Part shown: piece by piece, positions 25,832-34,500 of the stretch
How the letters are laid out: each line of letters begins with the position of its first letter
Position numbering within the stretch: position 1 is the stretch's first letter
Source: a bacterium
GTDB lineage: Bacteria > SAR324 > XYD2-FULL-50-16
Length of the DNA: 59,188 nucleotides
NCBI GenBank assembly: GCA_018830885.1
Contig: JAHJRI010000234.1
Span: forward strand, 1-59,188
Direction of reading: 5' to 3'
The notes under the pieces: generated by a model
The model's database searches: none
Seen by the model: only the letters and a program-made list of their open reading frames with translations
What the model was told of the DNA's origin: nothing
Program-made: the position numbers and the translations under genes

Positions 25832-28027
25832 CTAAAATTGATATTTGGCACTCAACATGAAACTCCGGGGCGCTGCCGGTGTGTAATACTTATTGCCGTA
25901 TGATTTTTTGACTTCTGTCGCATAGCGTTTGTCTGTGAGATTATCGACATTAAATGTCACATCCAGCTTGTCCCATTCGTATCCCACCATGGCACTGGTC
26001 ACCAGGGAGTACCCTTCATATCGTTCAGAGTTTTCACTATCGACGAAATAGGAACCCCAGCTGTCGGTCATGAATTTGAACTTCAGTCCACTATCCGATT
26101 TGTACCTGATAAATGTTGTGTATACGACAGCGGGGGCATAGGGGAGGGTGTTCCCACTGCGATCAACATTCACCAGAGTCCTGCCGGAACGGACCTGTTC
26201 GCTGTATTCGGTATATTTGTAATCATTCAGACTGAGAGAGCCGCCAATCGAAAGCGGCACAGTGATGCGATAGGTCCCGTTCAACTCCACACCTCTTTTC
26301 TCCGTTTTTCCCGCATTGGCATAAGCGGTCGTCCCGTCCTCCTGTAATACCGTCACCACTTCATTTTCCAGGTAGGTTTGATAGAATGTACCGTCCATGG
26401 ACCAGGAACTTTTTCTGATCTTGAGCCCGCCTTCATAGTTGTTGACAGTTACCAGCTTCAGGTCTGGATTTTCACTGATTTCTCCTTCCGTTGGTGTCTG
26501 GATGCCATTCCCGAAATTTCCGAAGACATGCAACCCGTCAGTAATCTTATAGGAGGCCCCAACCCGCGGAGAAAATGCCTGATATGACTTCTCAATGTTG
26601 TACTGATGATTGGATACCGCAATATCGTCACATTCTGTAGCAGTCGCTGAACAGTCCACATATGCCGCATTATTGGAATCGAAATAACGGTAAAGCTTTC
26701 CGTCAATATCAAAACGGACCTGATCATAGCGCAGTCCGACATCCACGACCCAGTTTTCATTGGGGCGCAGGGATTCCTGCAGATAAACACCCGACAATTG
26801 GGTTGCCCGTGTCTGTTTTTCGATCAAGTCACCGGTTTTATCGGAGTTGACGCTGAAGATGGAATTATAAGTAGTTGCAGCAGTTCCCCGACCGGAAGTG
26901 ACCGTCCGGGTGGTGACGTCACTGTATTCATAGTAGTCGGTCTTCTGATCATCGTATCTGACGGTCACACCGACAGTCAGGTCACCAAAAGATTGATTCT
27001 TGACTAATTGCAGATCCATGCCGTAGGTCATCGTATCCGCATCGTTGATGCGGGCGTAAACCGGATGGTGATGCTCCCATTTATTAAAAAATACCATCGG
27101 TTTAAATTCATACCCCCCGAGATCCTGACTCATTTTGGAACTCAGGAAGATGCTTTTGGAATATCGCCCTGAATATCTCCATAATCCGCTGGTATCATTT
27201 GCCTCTCCCGTTGATTCATAATCCTTGAACATGGTTTCATCCAGACTGCCGGGAAGTTGCAAGTCCGCCTGACTGTAACTGAGATAGTTTTCGATGGTCG
27301 TTCCGTCATCCAGAACGAAGGTGGGTTGAATAGAATATTGATTTGTTGAAAACGTGTTCCATCTTCTCCACGAATTGTCAGATGATCGGTGGCTGGCACT
27401 GACGGAGTAAAGCAGTGATTCGCCGGCCGATCCCGAATGATAGAGGGACAGGTTCCTGGAATTGAAATTCCCGACACCGGCCTGGATTTTGGATTCCGGT
27501 TCGGTCAATGGTGTTTTGGTAATGATATTCACCACTCCACCCGCCGCATTAGTGCCCCACATGGTCGAATTGGGGCCTTTGACAACTTCGACCCTTTCAA
27601 TCTGCTGGCTGTCGATTAAGTCAAATCGTGTAAAACTATCCGGATCTGTGATGGGAATACCATTCAAGAGAACCATGATTTCCCTGACACCATAATCGGC
27701 CTTCAACCCGGCTCCTCTGATCACCAGCCTGGAGTCATAACCCCCGTTTTTTGACTGGACTTGAACACCAGGAACCTCGATCAGTGCATCCCTGATATTA
27801 TGCATTTTTGAGTCTTCGAGCGTCTCCTTGGTCACGACAGCGATACTGGCCGGTACCTCAACCGTTTTCCGTTCGATGCGGGTGGCAGTGACACTGATTT
27901 CATCAAGTTGCTGTTCGATCATCTCCTTTTTGTCGTGCCTGTCATCGCCTGTTTTTTCTTGCGCAAATATGGGTGGTAGGAGCAGAAAAAGCAGAATAAA
28001 GGTGTTTAGGAAAATGGTTTTTTTCAT
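25832..28027 (-). CDS. TonB-dependent outer-membrane receptor
   Basis: A 731-residue receptor with a signal peptide (TFILLFLLLPPIFAQ), a TonB box-like segment (LDEISVTATRIE), a plug domain (RDALIEVPGVQVQ, VVKGPNSTMWGTNAAGGVVN) and a 22-strand-type barrel ending in SFMLSAKYQF, the terminal Phe being the outer-membrane signature. AAAGGG six bases before ATG is a good ribosome site. The plug has RGAGLKADYGVREIMVLLNG, unlike the GCGGRMDPPT plug of OprC/NosA copper receptors, so the ligand cannot be read from sequence. Same-operon partners (ExbBD-TonB, NosL-like, HgdB/C-like) point to a metal complex or cofactor. A structured leader is possible at 28139-28300. Confidence 0.92.
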   Translation of the reverse strand: MKKTIFLNTFILLFLLLPPIFAQEKTGDDRHDKKEMIEQQLDEISVTATRIERKTVEVPASIAVVTKETLEDSKMHNIRDALIEVPGVQVQSKNGGYDSRLVIRGAGLKADYGVREIMVLLNGIPITDPDSFTRFDLIDSQQIERVEVVKGPNSTMWGTNAAGGVVNIITKTPLTEPESKIQAGVGNFNSRNLSLYHSGSAGESLLYSVSASHRSSDNSWRRWNTFSTNQYSIQPTFVLDDGTTIENYLSYSQADLQLPGSLDETMFKDYESTGEANDTSGLWRYSGRYSKSIFLSSKMSQDLGGYEFKPMVFFNKWEHHHPVYARINDADTMTYGMDLQLVKNQSFGDLTVGVTVRYDDQKTDYYEYSDVTTRTVTSGRGTAATTYNSIFSVNSDKTGDLIEKQTRATQLSGVYLQESLRPNENWVVDVGLRYDQVRFDIDGKLYRYFDSNNAAYVDCSATATECDDIAVSNHQYNIEKSYQAFSPRVGASYKITDGLHVFGNFGNGIQTPTEGEISENPDLKLVTVNNYEGGLKIRKSSWSMDGTFYQTYLENEVVTVLQEDGTTAYANAGKTEKRGVELNGTYRITVPLSIGGSLSLNDYKYTEYSEQVRSGRTLVNVDRSGNTLPYAPAVVYTTFIRYKSDSGLKFKFMTDSWGSYFVDSENSERYEGYSLVTSAMVGYEWDKLDVTFNVDNLTDKRYATEVKKSYGNKYYTPAAPRSFMLSAKYQF

Positions 28028-28426
28028 TACGTACCCTTTGGAATTGGGATTACAGGAAATTGGGATGGTGCATGGGAAAAGCAGCCCTTGCTGGGTTTGT
28101 CGGGAACTGTTCCGTCAGCACTTCTCCACGCATGTGAAACCTGACCTCTGTCAGGTCTCATGTAAAGGTCAGCGTCAGCAGGAAATGGTACGCCGGCAAC
28201 CCAGGGACGAGAGTACCTCCAGTGGCGGGCGGATTCCTCGACATGGTGAATAGAACTGTGTTTTTTCCATGGTGTTTGGGGGCACTGGAATCGTGCCTGT
28301 TCATTTCTGTGACCTGCTTGAAAGGAGGATCAATTCATTTCAACCTGGTCTCAAGAAAAAAGTGTACCAGGGTAGTCATTTACCCCGTTTCTCAGCGCCC
28401 CCCGCAAACACCCGGACAGGTGCTGC
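28028..28426. other. Leader and intergenic region between NosL-like gene and TonB receptor
   Basis: About 400 bases without a gene. On the minus strand it carries several paired segments: GGCAC-N7-GTGCC at 28281-28297 and ACCTGAC-CTCT-GTCAGGT at 28139-28156. It also has blocks in the order expected of a cobalamin riboswitch but poorly matched (see the separate entry). Confidence 0.5.
28139..28312 (-). promoter_or_regulatory. Possible degenerate cobalamin-type riboswitch (weak)
   Basis: Read on the minus strand toward the TonB receptor, the blocks are GAACAGG then CGATTCCAGTGC (near 28300-28280), CCGCCACTGG (28228-28219), CCTGGGTTGCCGG (about 28204-28192) and TGAGACCTGA (28159-28150). Their order and spacing resemble the cobalamin element (GGTG-AATCC, GCCACTG, GGGAAGG, B12 box). 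However, the AGGGAA and GGTG words and a full B12 box (CAGGAGACCTGCC) are missing. It may be a decayed element, a different leader RNA, or chance. Confidence 0.25.
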
Positions 28427-29065
28427 TTATTCCTTTTTCTGGGCTGCCATTTTTTCTCGTTTCATGGCCCTTTTTTTGCGGATCATCATCGTATCTTTAG
28501 CCATACCGAGAAACGATTCGGTCAGGGCAAAGTCAAAATTACCGATGGTACCGCCATTTTCCACTCTCATCCGTTCTGCTGTTTCGGCAGAAGCAAACGC
28601 CATTTTGCTGTTCGCCGTCATGGTTCCTTTCAGTTTAGAACCAACCAGATAGGTGGCCTGATCCACGTTAATCAGGGGCTTGATGGATTCATCAGCGCCA
28701 AAGTCGGCCGCGTAGATCGCCTTGGGGGTCCGGTCAAGATTCAGACTGAGACTGATCGCAGCACAGTGGAGGGAACAGGTCGGGTCAACCAGGTCATCAC
28801 TGTAGTGAACCAGATGGCGGCTGTGGTTCCACATTTTCCGGTCCATACCGCAGTACGGACATTTCGGATACTTTTCAATGTCGTTCTGCTGGGGCATGGG
28901 ATCGGGTCCATTGGACGGGAAAAACTGTCTTGGCGTACCCTCCACCCTGGCCTGACCAGAATTCACCGCGGCGGGTTGCTGGGAGCAGGCAACAGTGGCG
29001 CCCAGGGTTATTCCGGAAACAGCAATAATGCCCAGCATTTTTCGTCGATTAATAAGTTCTTTCAT
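28427..29065 (-). CDS. NosL-like copper-chaperone lipoprotein
   Basis: A 212-residue lipoprotein with INRRKMLGIIAVSG, a possible twin-arginine signal, and lipobox GATVAC. The NosL core has the copper motif CPYCGMDRK, followed by HLVHYSDDLVDPTCSLHCAA and a second half with ATYLVGSKLKGTM and FASAETAERM. NosL delivers Cu(I) to nitrous oxide reductase; homologues also handle copper elsewhere. The highly basic C-terminus (RKKRAMKREKMAAQKK) is unusual. The start at 29065 is fixed by GGAGG; an ATG further upstream lacks this. It belongs to the minus-strand TonB operon, apart from the three NosL genes inside the nos cluster, and is the main argument that the TonB system deals with copper. Confidence 0.82.
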   Translation of the reverse strand: MKELINRRKMLGIIAVSGITLGATVACSQQPAAVNSGQARVEGTPRQFFPSNGPDPMPQQNDIEKYPKCPYCGMDRKMWNHSRHLVHYSDDLVDPTCSLHCAAISLSLNLDRTPKAIYAADFGADESIKPLINVDQATYLVGSKLKGTMTANSKMAFASAETAERMRVENGGTIGNFDFALTESFLGMAKDTMMIRKKRAMKREKMAAQKKE

Positions 29066-29722
29066 TGTTTCCCTCCTTAAAGGTTTTTGTGTCATAACCG
29101 GGTTGTTTTAAAATGGTTATTTTCAGTGTGTCATTTGAAATCATGTCGCTATTCAACCGCCTTGCCCGGGAATACATGAAATCAAAGGTATAGCTGTTGC
29201 TTATCCTCCCTTTGACATTCTATAAGGTCCGGCCTTATACCAAGCGCAGTCGGCATGCATAGAAAACCGTTACAGAATCGATTCAATACGTGGGAACAGA
29301 ATACACAAACCTCAACTACCGGACCCGCCCCCTTTCATTTCAGAATGGTTTTGAAGGCGCCAGTCATGGACTGTTTCTCAACCGCATTTTACACAGGGAG
29401 GTATTGCAGCAACAGTATTCCCACGGTTCCCTGTCTTGAACAGATAGCGCTTTCATCTGTTCACCGATTGACATTCAGCCAGGCACAGCAGTCAGACCCG
29501 TTTTGTGACACGATACCCGATGGCATGAATACCCGGGTCAGATAACAGACAGTGTTCTGACCTGGAGAACAGGATCACGGGAACGCGTATCACCCTGAAA
29601 TGGTGAATTCAGGTATCATTGTGCCCGGGCTGCGAGAGAATCCGCATGCCCATTGGCATTCCATGGCCTTGCTGGTGCTGAGTGGTGGTTGTGTTTACAT
29701 TACATGCAAGCGAAATGCATGC
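29066..29722. other. Intergenic region between NosL-like and DUF2946-like genes
   Basis: No gene is seen in 657 bases. The notable feature is the promoter-like dyad near 29212-29241. Remaining open frames here have no ribosome site or recognisable protein. Confidence 0.5.
29212..29241 (+). promoter_or_regulatory. Candidate promoter with a dyad operator
   Basis: A perfect inverted repeat TATAAGG-TCCGG-CCTTATA spans 29221-29239. On the plus strand TTGACA (29212-29217) and TATACC (29236-29241) flank it with an 18-base spacer, reminiscent of MerR-family promoters whose operator lies between -35 and -10. No plus-strand gene follows, so it may control a small RNA or act as an operator for the minus-strand genes. 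Confidence 0.35.
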
Positions 29723-30178
29723 TTAGACGGGGAAGGGAGGAGCTCTCTGGGGGTGGTTCAGGGTGATCTGCTTGTTTACGAAGGATCGTCCCTTGTTGAA
29801 GATTTTCGTGTGACTTACAATGATCTGAGCCAGGATCAAGGGAGGAACGTGCTGAAAAGTCATGCCGATGTTACAGGCATGGCAATAGGGGCAATTATCA
29901 CAAGCGGACGAATCATCGTCTTCGGATCCGTCATCAGAACCGGTATCAACCTCGCAGAATGAGTCAGGAAGAACGACTGTCTCACCTGAGTCATCTTCCA
30001 GCACCACCAGTTCCGTATAGGCGTGATCGAACATTTTATTCAAATTACAGAAACTTTTGCAGTTTGCGCTACTTAAAGTACTGTAATTTAAAAATAATAT
30101 TGCAATCAGACCGATGATCCCCCGATCCAGAACGTTTTTCCGGGTTCGACATGCAATCTGGATCATCTGTCTGGTCAT
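29723..30178 (-). CDS. DUF2946-like exported Cys-rich small protein
   Basis: A 151-residue protein with an N-terminal hydrophobic segment (GIIGLIAILFLNYSTLSSA), a very acidic stretch (DTGSDDGSEDDDSSACDN) and a cysteine motif CDNCPYCHAC, ending HPQRAPPFPV. DUF2946 proteins, often encoded next to TonB-type copper receptors or copper-resistance genes, share a CPxC motif after a helix and an RxPP end; the match here is suggestive only. The start at 30178 is supported by AGGGAAATT. It is the first gene of the minus-strand run that leads to the NosL-like gene, though a 657-base gap lies between. A role in binding or sensing copper is inferred. Confidence 0.55.
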   Translation of the reverse strand: MTRQMIQIACRTRKNVLDRGIIGLIAILFLNYSTLSSANCKSFCNLNKMFDHAYTELVVLEDDSGETVVLPDSFCEVDTGSDDGSEDDDSSACDNCPYCHACNIGMTFQHVPPLILAQIIVSHTKIFNKGRSFVNKQITLNHPQRAPPFPV

Positions 30179-30311
30179 GGGTTAATTTCCCTGGTCATGG
30201 AAAAAGTCTACCTGCTTCGTTCTCACCTGCTTTTTTCGAAACATTCCTGTGGTCTGAAAAGTGGTTACCACTGGAAAAAGGTTCAACTGGTGTAACTATT
30301 CACCCGTATAC

Positions 30312-30412
30312 GCCCCAAAGGTATTGTGCTTCAAGAAACGCATGAATCCTCCTGGAGCTCCTGGAAGCCATCCATGGTTTCCAAGGTTCTTGAAACACAA
30401 TACCTTCGGGGC
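30312..30412. repeat. Palindromic element, family member 1
   Basis: The 26-base arms at 30312-30337 and 30387-30412 are inverted repeats with only two mismatches (core AAGGTATTGTG-TTCAAGAA), separated by 49 bases containing GGAGCTCC. The strand opposite 30312-30349 matches 58962-58999 at 28 of 38 positions without gaps, so this and the element at 58916-59034 belong to one repeat family. No transposase gene is associated. Confidence 0.75.
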
Positions 30413-30780
30413 TGAGCGGAAATTGAACTGAATAGATACCAACCGGTTTCATTTTCTTATCGAAACCTTAGTCAACACCAATTGTGTTTGACCATCAGTA
30501 AATCCACTTAGTTTTTCATAAAACAATCCTTACTTACAGGAAAACCCTGCTGGTCTGCAACCTTCCTCCCGTTTCCGTCAGTATCCGCTTCTACAGCGGT
30601 ATCTATAAATGTTGTGGCCCGCTGTCTCATTTAGAAATGTTCCATGATGCTGCAAATGGCGAGATGATCCTTAAATTCGACTCAGTATTTTTTAATCTGG
30701 ATCTAGGGTGATCCCCTGATTGTATCTTTTGCCCCACACTGTAAAACAATAGCAGAGATAAAATCTTAGATTGTTACCCC

Positions 30781-30805
30781 GGTTCCAGGTGCGCACACCG
30801 GAACC
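30781..30805 (+). terminator. Leader hairpin upstream of actA (possible attenuator)
   Basis: GGTTCC-A-GGTG-CGCA-CACC-GGAACC: a ten-base-pair stem with a single bulged A and a four-base loop. A short T-run (TTTTT) follows about 13 bases later at 30817-30821. It lies 75 bases before the actA start. The spacing to the T-run is too long for a typical intrinsic terminator, so the function is uncertain. Confidence 0.35.
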
Positions 30806-30879
30806 ACCGGAAACAGTTTTTGATATATTGGTCTCCTGCCCCGCATTTCGGGCTTTAACTATTCAAAAAGCCGAGCCAA

Positions 30880-31542
30880 ATGATGATGAGTCGATATCGC
30901 ATGCAGAATCCGCAACCACCCGTTGCTAACATCATAAAACGATTTAAGAAATTATTCCCGGCAGCGTTATTGATCATATCCGGCTGTTATTCAGCCGGGG
31001 TGGCAGATGATTTTACCCAGCCGGTTGAATTCAGCCATAAAACCCATGCCGGCACCAATGAGATCCCCTGTGAGTTCTGCCATACCTATGCCCGCAGATC
31101 CATCAATTCAGGAGCCCCGACGATTGAGAACTGTATCGGCTGTCATTCGGTCGTCAGCGGGACCGAGACAGATCAGATAGACAAGATCAAACTGGTCAAG
31201 GAATACTGGGACAATCGGAAAACAATCCCCTGGAAAAAAATCCACGATTTACCAGATTTTGTTTACTTTTCCCATAAACGACATATCCAGGTCGGGTATG
31301 ACTGTACCGAATGTCATGGTGAGATCAACCAGCTTGATGTCATCTCGATGAACACCATGATTGCCGATTTGAGTATGGGCTGGTGTACGCAGTGTCACAC
31401 CCAGAACCACCCCGTGATCAAGGGAAAGGTAGCCGGACCGGTCCGAAAAACGAGGGGTGGCGCCATTGTCCCGGGGGGAGCGATGCAGACACCGGACGGG
31501 TCATTGCTGGCATCCAGAGATTGCACTGTCTGTCATAAATAG
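30880..31542 (+). CDS. actA: Alternative complex III subunit ActA, pentahaem cytochrome c
   Basis: A 220-residue exported cytochrome with five CxxCH motifs (CEFCH, CIGCH, CTECH, CTQCH, CTVCH), the number expected of ActA. An N-terminal hydrophobic segment ends in a lipobox-like IISGC, so it may be a lipoprotein. The segments VEFSHKTHAGTNEIPC and VYFSHKRHIQVGYDC show the FSHK-H pattern of ActA/QrcA family cytochromes. It accepts electrons from quinol oxidation through ActB and passes them to periplasmic cytochrome c. Three ATGs open the frame and no strong ribosome site is visible. It begins the plus-strand act operon. Confidence 0.88.
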   Translation: MMMSRYRMQNPQPPVANIIKRFKKLFPAALLIISGCYSAGVADDFTQPVEFSHKTHAGTNEIPCEFCHTYARRSINSGAPTIENCIGCHSVVSGTETDQIDKIKLVKEYWDNRKTIPWKKIHDLPDFVYFSHKRHIQVGYDCTECHGEINQLDVISMNTMIADLSMGWCTQCHTQNHPVIKGKVAGPVRKTRGGAIVPGGAMQTPDGSLLASRDCTVCHK

Positions 31543-31554
31543 TGAAAGGAAGGG

Positions 31555-34500
31555 ATGAATAAAAATATCAACCGCAGAAATTTCTTGAAATTATCAGCCG
31601 TTGGCAGTGCCGCGGTGGCGGCCGCGGGTTGCAGTCCGGATCCGGTGGAAGAATTGATCCCGCTGCTGGTAGCCCCTGATGATTATGTCCCCGGAGAGTC
31701 CATCCATTATGCGACCACCTGCCGGGAGTGCTCAGCGGCTTGCGGGCTGGTTGTCAGGACCCGCGAAGGAAGGGCGATCAAGGCGGAGGGAAACCCCAAA
31801 AACCCACTCAACCAGGGACGACTCTGCGCACAGGGGCAGGCGATTCTGCAGGGTCTTTACAGCCCATCCCGGGCTGTCGGCCCAAGCAGCGGGAAACATA
31901 CCGACAAACGGGCTGTCATCTGGGCAGATGGACAAAAAGCGCTGGTTGATAAACTGCTGGCGGCCGCAAAAAAGGGTGGCGGAAAGATCCTCTACATGGG
32001 ACCGCCAAGAAGCGGTTCTTTCCCGACCTTCTTGCAAGAGTGGCTGGCGCTGTTCGGTGGCGGCCGTATATTCCAGTATGATTTGAGCCCAGTCAACAGC
32101 CTCCGGACGGCCAATCAGATCTGTTTTGGCAGAAACGAAATACCCCATTTTGCCATTGATCAGGCAGAACTGCTGCTCAATTTTGGGGCCGATTTTATGG
32201 AGAGCTGGCTCAATCCAATGCTGCTGACACGGAACTATACCCAGATGCATGCCGGATTGAAAGAGGTCAAAGGGAAATACATACACATCTCCCCCTATCT
32301 GTCCCTGACAGGCGCCAACGCAGATGAGTGGATCTCCTGTCCCCCGGGTCAGGAATATGCAATTGCACTGGCCCTGTGCCGGATGCTTCTGCCAGGTGCC
32401 GTTCACCTCAATGCCCGGGAAAAAAGCCGAATCGAGGCGTATCTGGAAGGATTTCCGGCTGAAAAAACAGCCACGGTGGGAGGTGTTTCAGTGGACCGGT
32501 TAGAGCAACTGGCAGCCCAGTTCCGACGCTCGGGAAAAAGTCTGGCCCTGGCCGGCGGAAACATCAATGCCGGCAGGGAGGCGACCCGGCTGCAGATAGC
32601 GGTGAACCTGCTGAACCTGGTGGCTGGAAACATCGGGCAGACCGTGCTGTTTGGCGCCGACTATCAGCTGGGGGGCGACAGCCTGGAAGAACTGGCATCC
32701 GCTATCAGGCGGATGCAGGAAGGACGGTATGAAGTGGTCATCATCGAAAACGTCAACCCGGTTTTTACCCTGCCGGCCGAATCGGGTTTTGAAAAAGCAC
32801 TGGGCAAAGTCCCCTGGGTGGTTTCCCTGTCCACCGAAAACGATGAAACCTCCCAGCTGGCTGACCTGCATCTTCCGGTATCCCATTTTCTGGAAAGCTG
32901 GGGGGATGCCCGACCGAGAAACGGTGTCATTTCTCTGCAACAGCCAACCATGTCCAGAGTCCCGGCTTTTGATACGCTGGATATCGGGGACCTGCTGTTG
33001 CAGACGGCAAAACTGACCGGCAGATCTCCTTTTACGGCACTCACTTATCAGCAGTACCTGCAGGATGCCTGGAAACCCGTTCACGCGGAAACAGGCGGTA
33101 AACTGCCCTTTACCACGTTCTGGAACCAATCGTTGCAGCAGGGCGGTGTTTATCATGAAATGAAACCGGTCAAGGTCTCTCTCCGGGACGGGGTATCTTC
33201 AGGGAAATTGGTTCCGTACACCAGCGCAGACAACAGCCTCACCCTCCTGGCTGTCAACTCCAGTCTGCACAATGCGAACGCCAGGGGCGCCAATAAATCC
33301 TGGTTGTTGGAAATACCCCATCCCATCACCCAGGTTGTCTGGGACTCCTGGATCGAGATTCACCCTGAAACTGCGCAGAAACTGGGAATTCGTCATGGGG
33401 AGCGTGTTAATATCAGCACCCGCAGAGGCAATGTCGAGCTGGCAGCCTGGTTGTATTACGGGCTGGATAAAAATACCGTGGCCATCCCGGCCGGTCTTGG
33501 CAGAAACGTCGCTTTTCCCGCTTACCGCAGCAGTCGCGGCAAATCCAAGTTATTACCGGTCATCGAATCCGAAAAGGACCGGCAGATTCAGCAACTGACC
33601 GTTGGTTATAACGTGATGAACCTGCTCTCCTGGGAGAGAGACCGGCAATCCGGTGATTTTGCCTTTGCCGGTGAGACGGTCACGCTCAAACCCACGGGAA
33701 AAATGGCGGACCTGGTCACCATGGATGGTCAATACCGGCTGGATATTGAAACCCATGAAAACGGTGCGGAGAACGGGTTTGGGGATCGCAGTCAGAAAGG
33801 CCGCGGATTTATCCAGACCGTTTCCGCCGCTGGCACCCCGCGTCCGCATGAAACAGCCGATTCACATGAGTTGAAAGAGCGACACTATACGCTGAATCGA
33901 AAAGACAAAAGCAGTTTCTACGATCCCATGGATGAGAATGTGCGCAAACATGTCCAGATGGCAGGGCAGGAGACGCCGGTCTACTATGAGCCCTACAAGT
34001 GGGAGATGACCATCGACCTGGATCGCTGCACCGGCTGTTCCGCCTGTGTCGTTGCCTGTTATGCGGAAAACAACATCCCCCTGGTGGGAAAGGACCGCAT
34101 GGCCGTGGGCCGGGCGATGTCCTGGCTTCGGATCGAACGCTATATCGAACAGAATCCCCGGACCCATAAACCGGAGATCTACTTTGCCCCTGAAATGTGC
34201 CAGCAGTGCGATAATGCGGGGTGCGAACCCGTCTGTCCGGTTTACGCGACCTATCAGACCCCGGATGGCCTGAATGCCATGATCTACAATCGTTGTGTCG
34301 GTACCCGCTATTGTGCCAATAACTGCATATTCAAACAAAGACGATTTAACTATCGGAGTTACGAATTCCCGAGCCCCTTGCATATGCAGCTGAATCCCGC
34401 TGTTTCTGTGCGCTCCAAAGGCGTAATGGAGAAATGTACCTTCTGTCAGCAGCGCATCCGGGAGATGAAGGATATTGCCAAGGATCAGGGCCGGGACATC

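Larger units (their letters stand above)
30179..30879. other. Divergent intergenic region upstream of the act-nos supercluster
   Basis: About 700 bases without a gene. It contains the palindromic repeat at 30312-30412 and a strong hairpin at 30781-30805 in the presumed actA leader. No convincing FNR/NNR dyad or sigma-54 site was found, although the main promoter of actA should be here. Confidence 0.5.

Noticed and set aside
25832-28027. Calling the TonB receptor an OprC/NosA copper receptor
   Set aside because: The plug lacks the Cys/Met-containing motifs of OprC/NosA, so only a general receptor call is supported.
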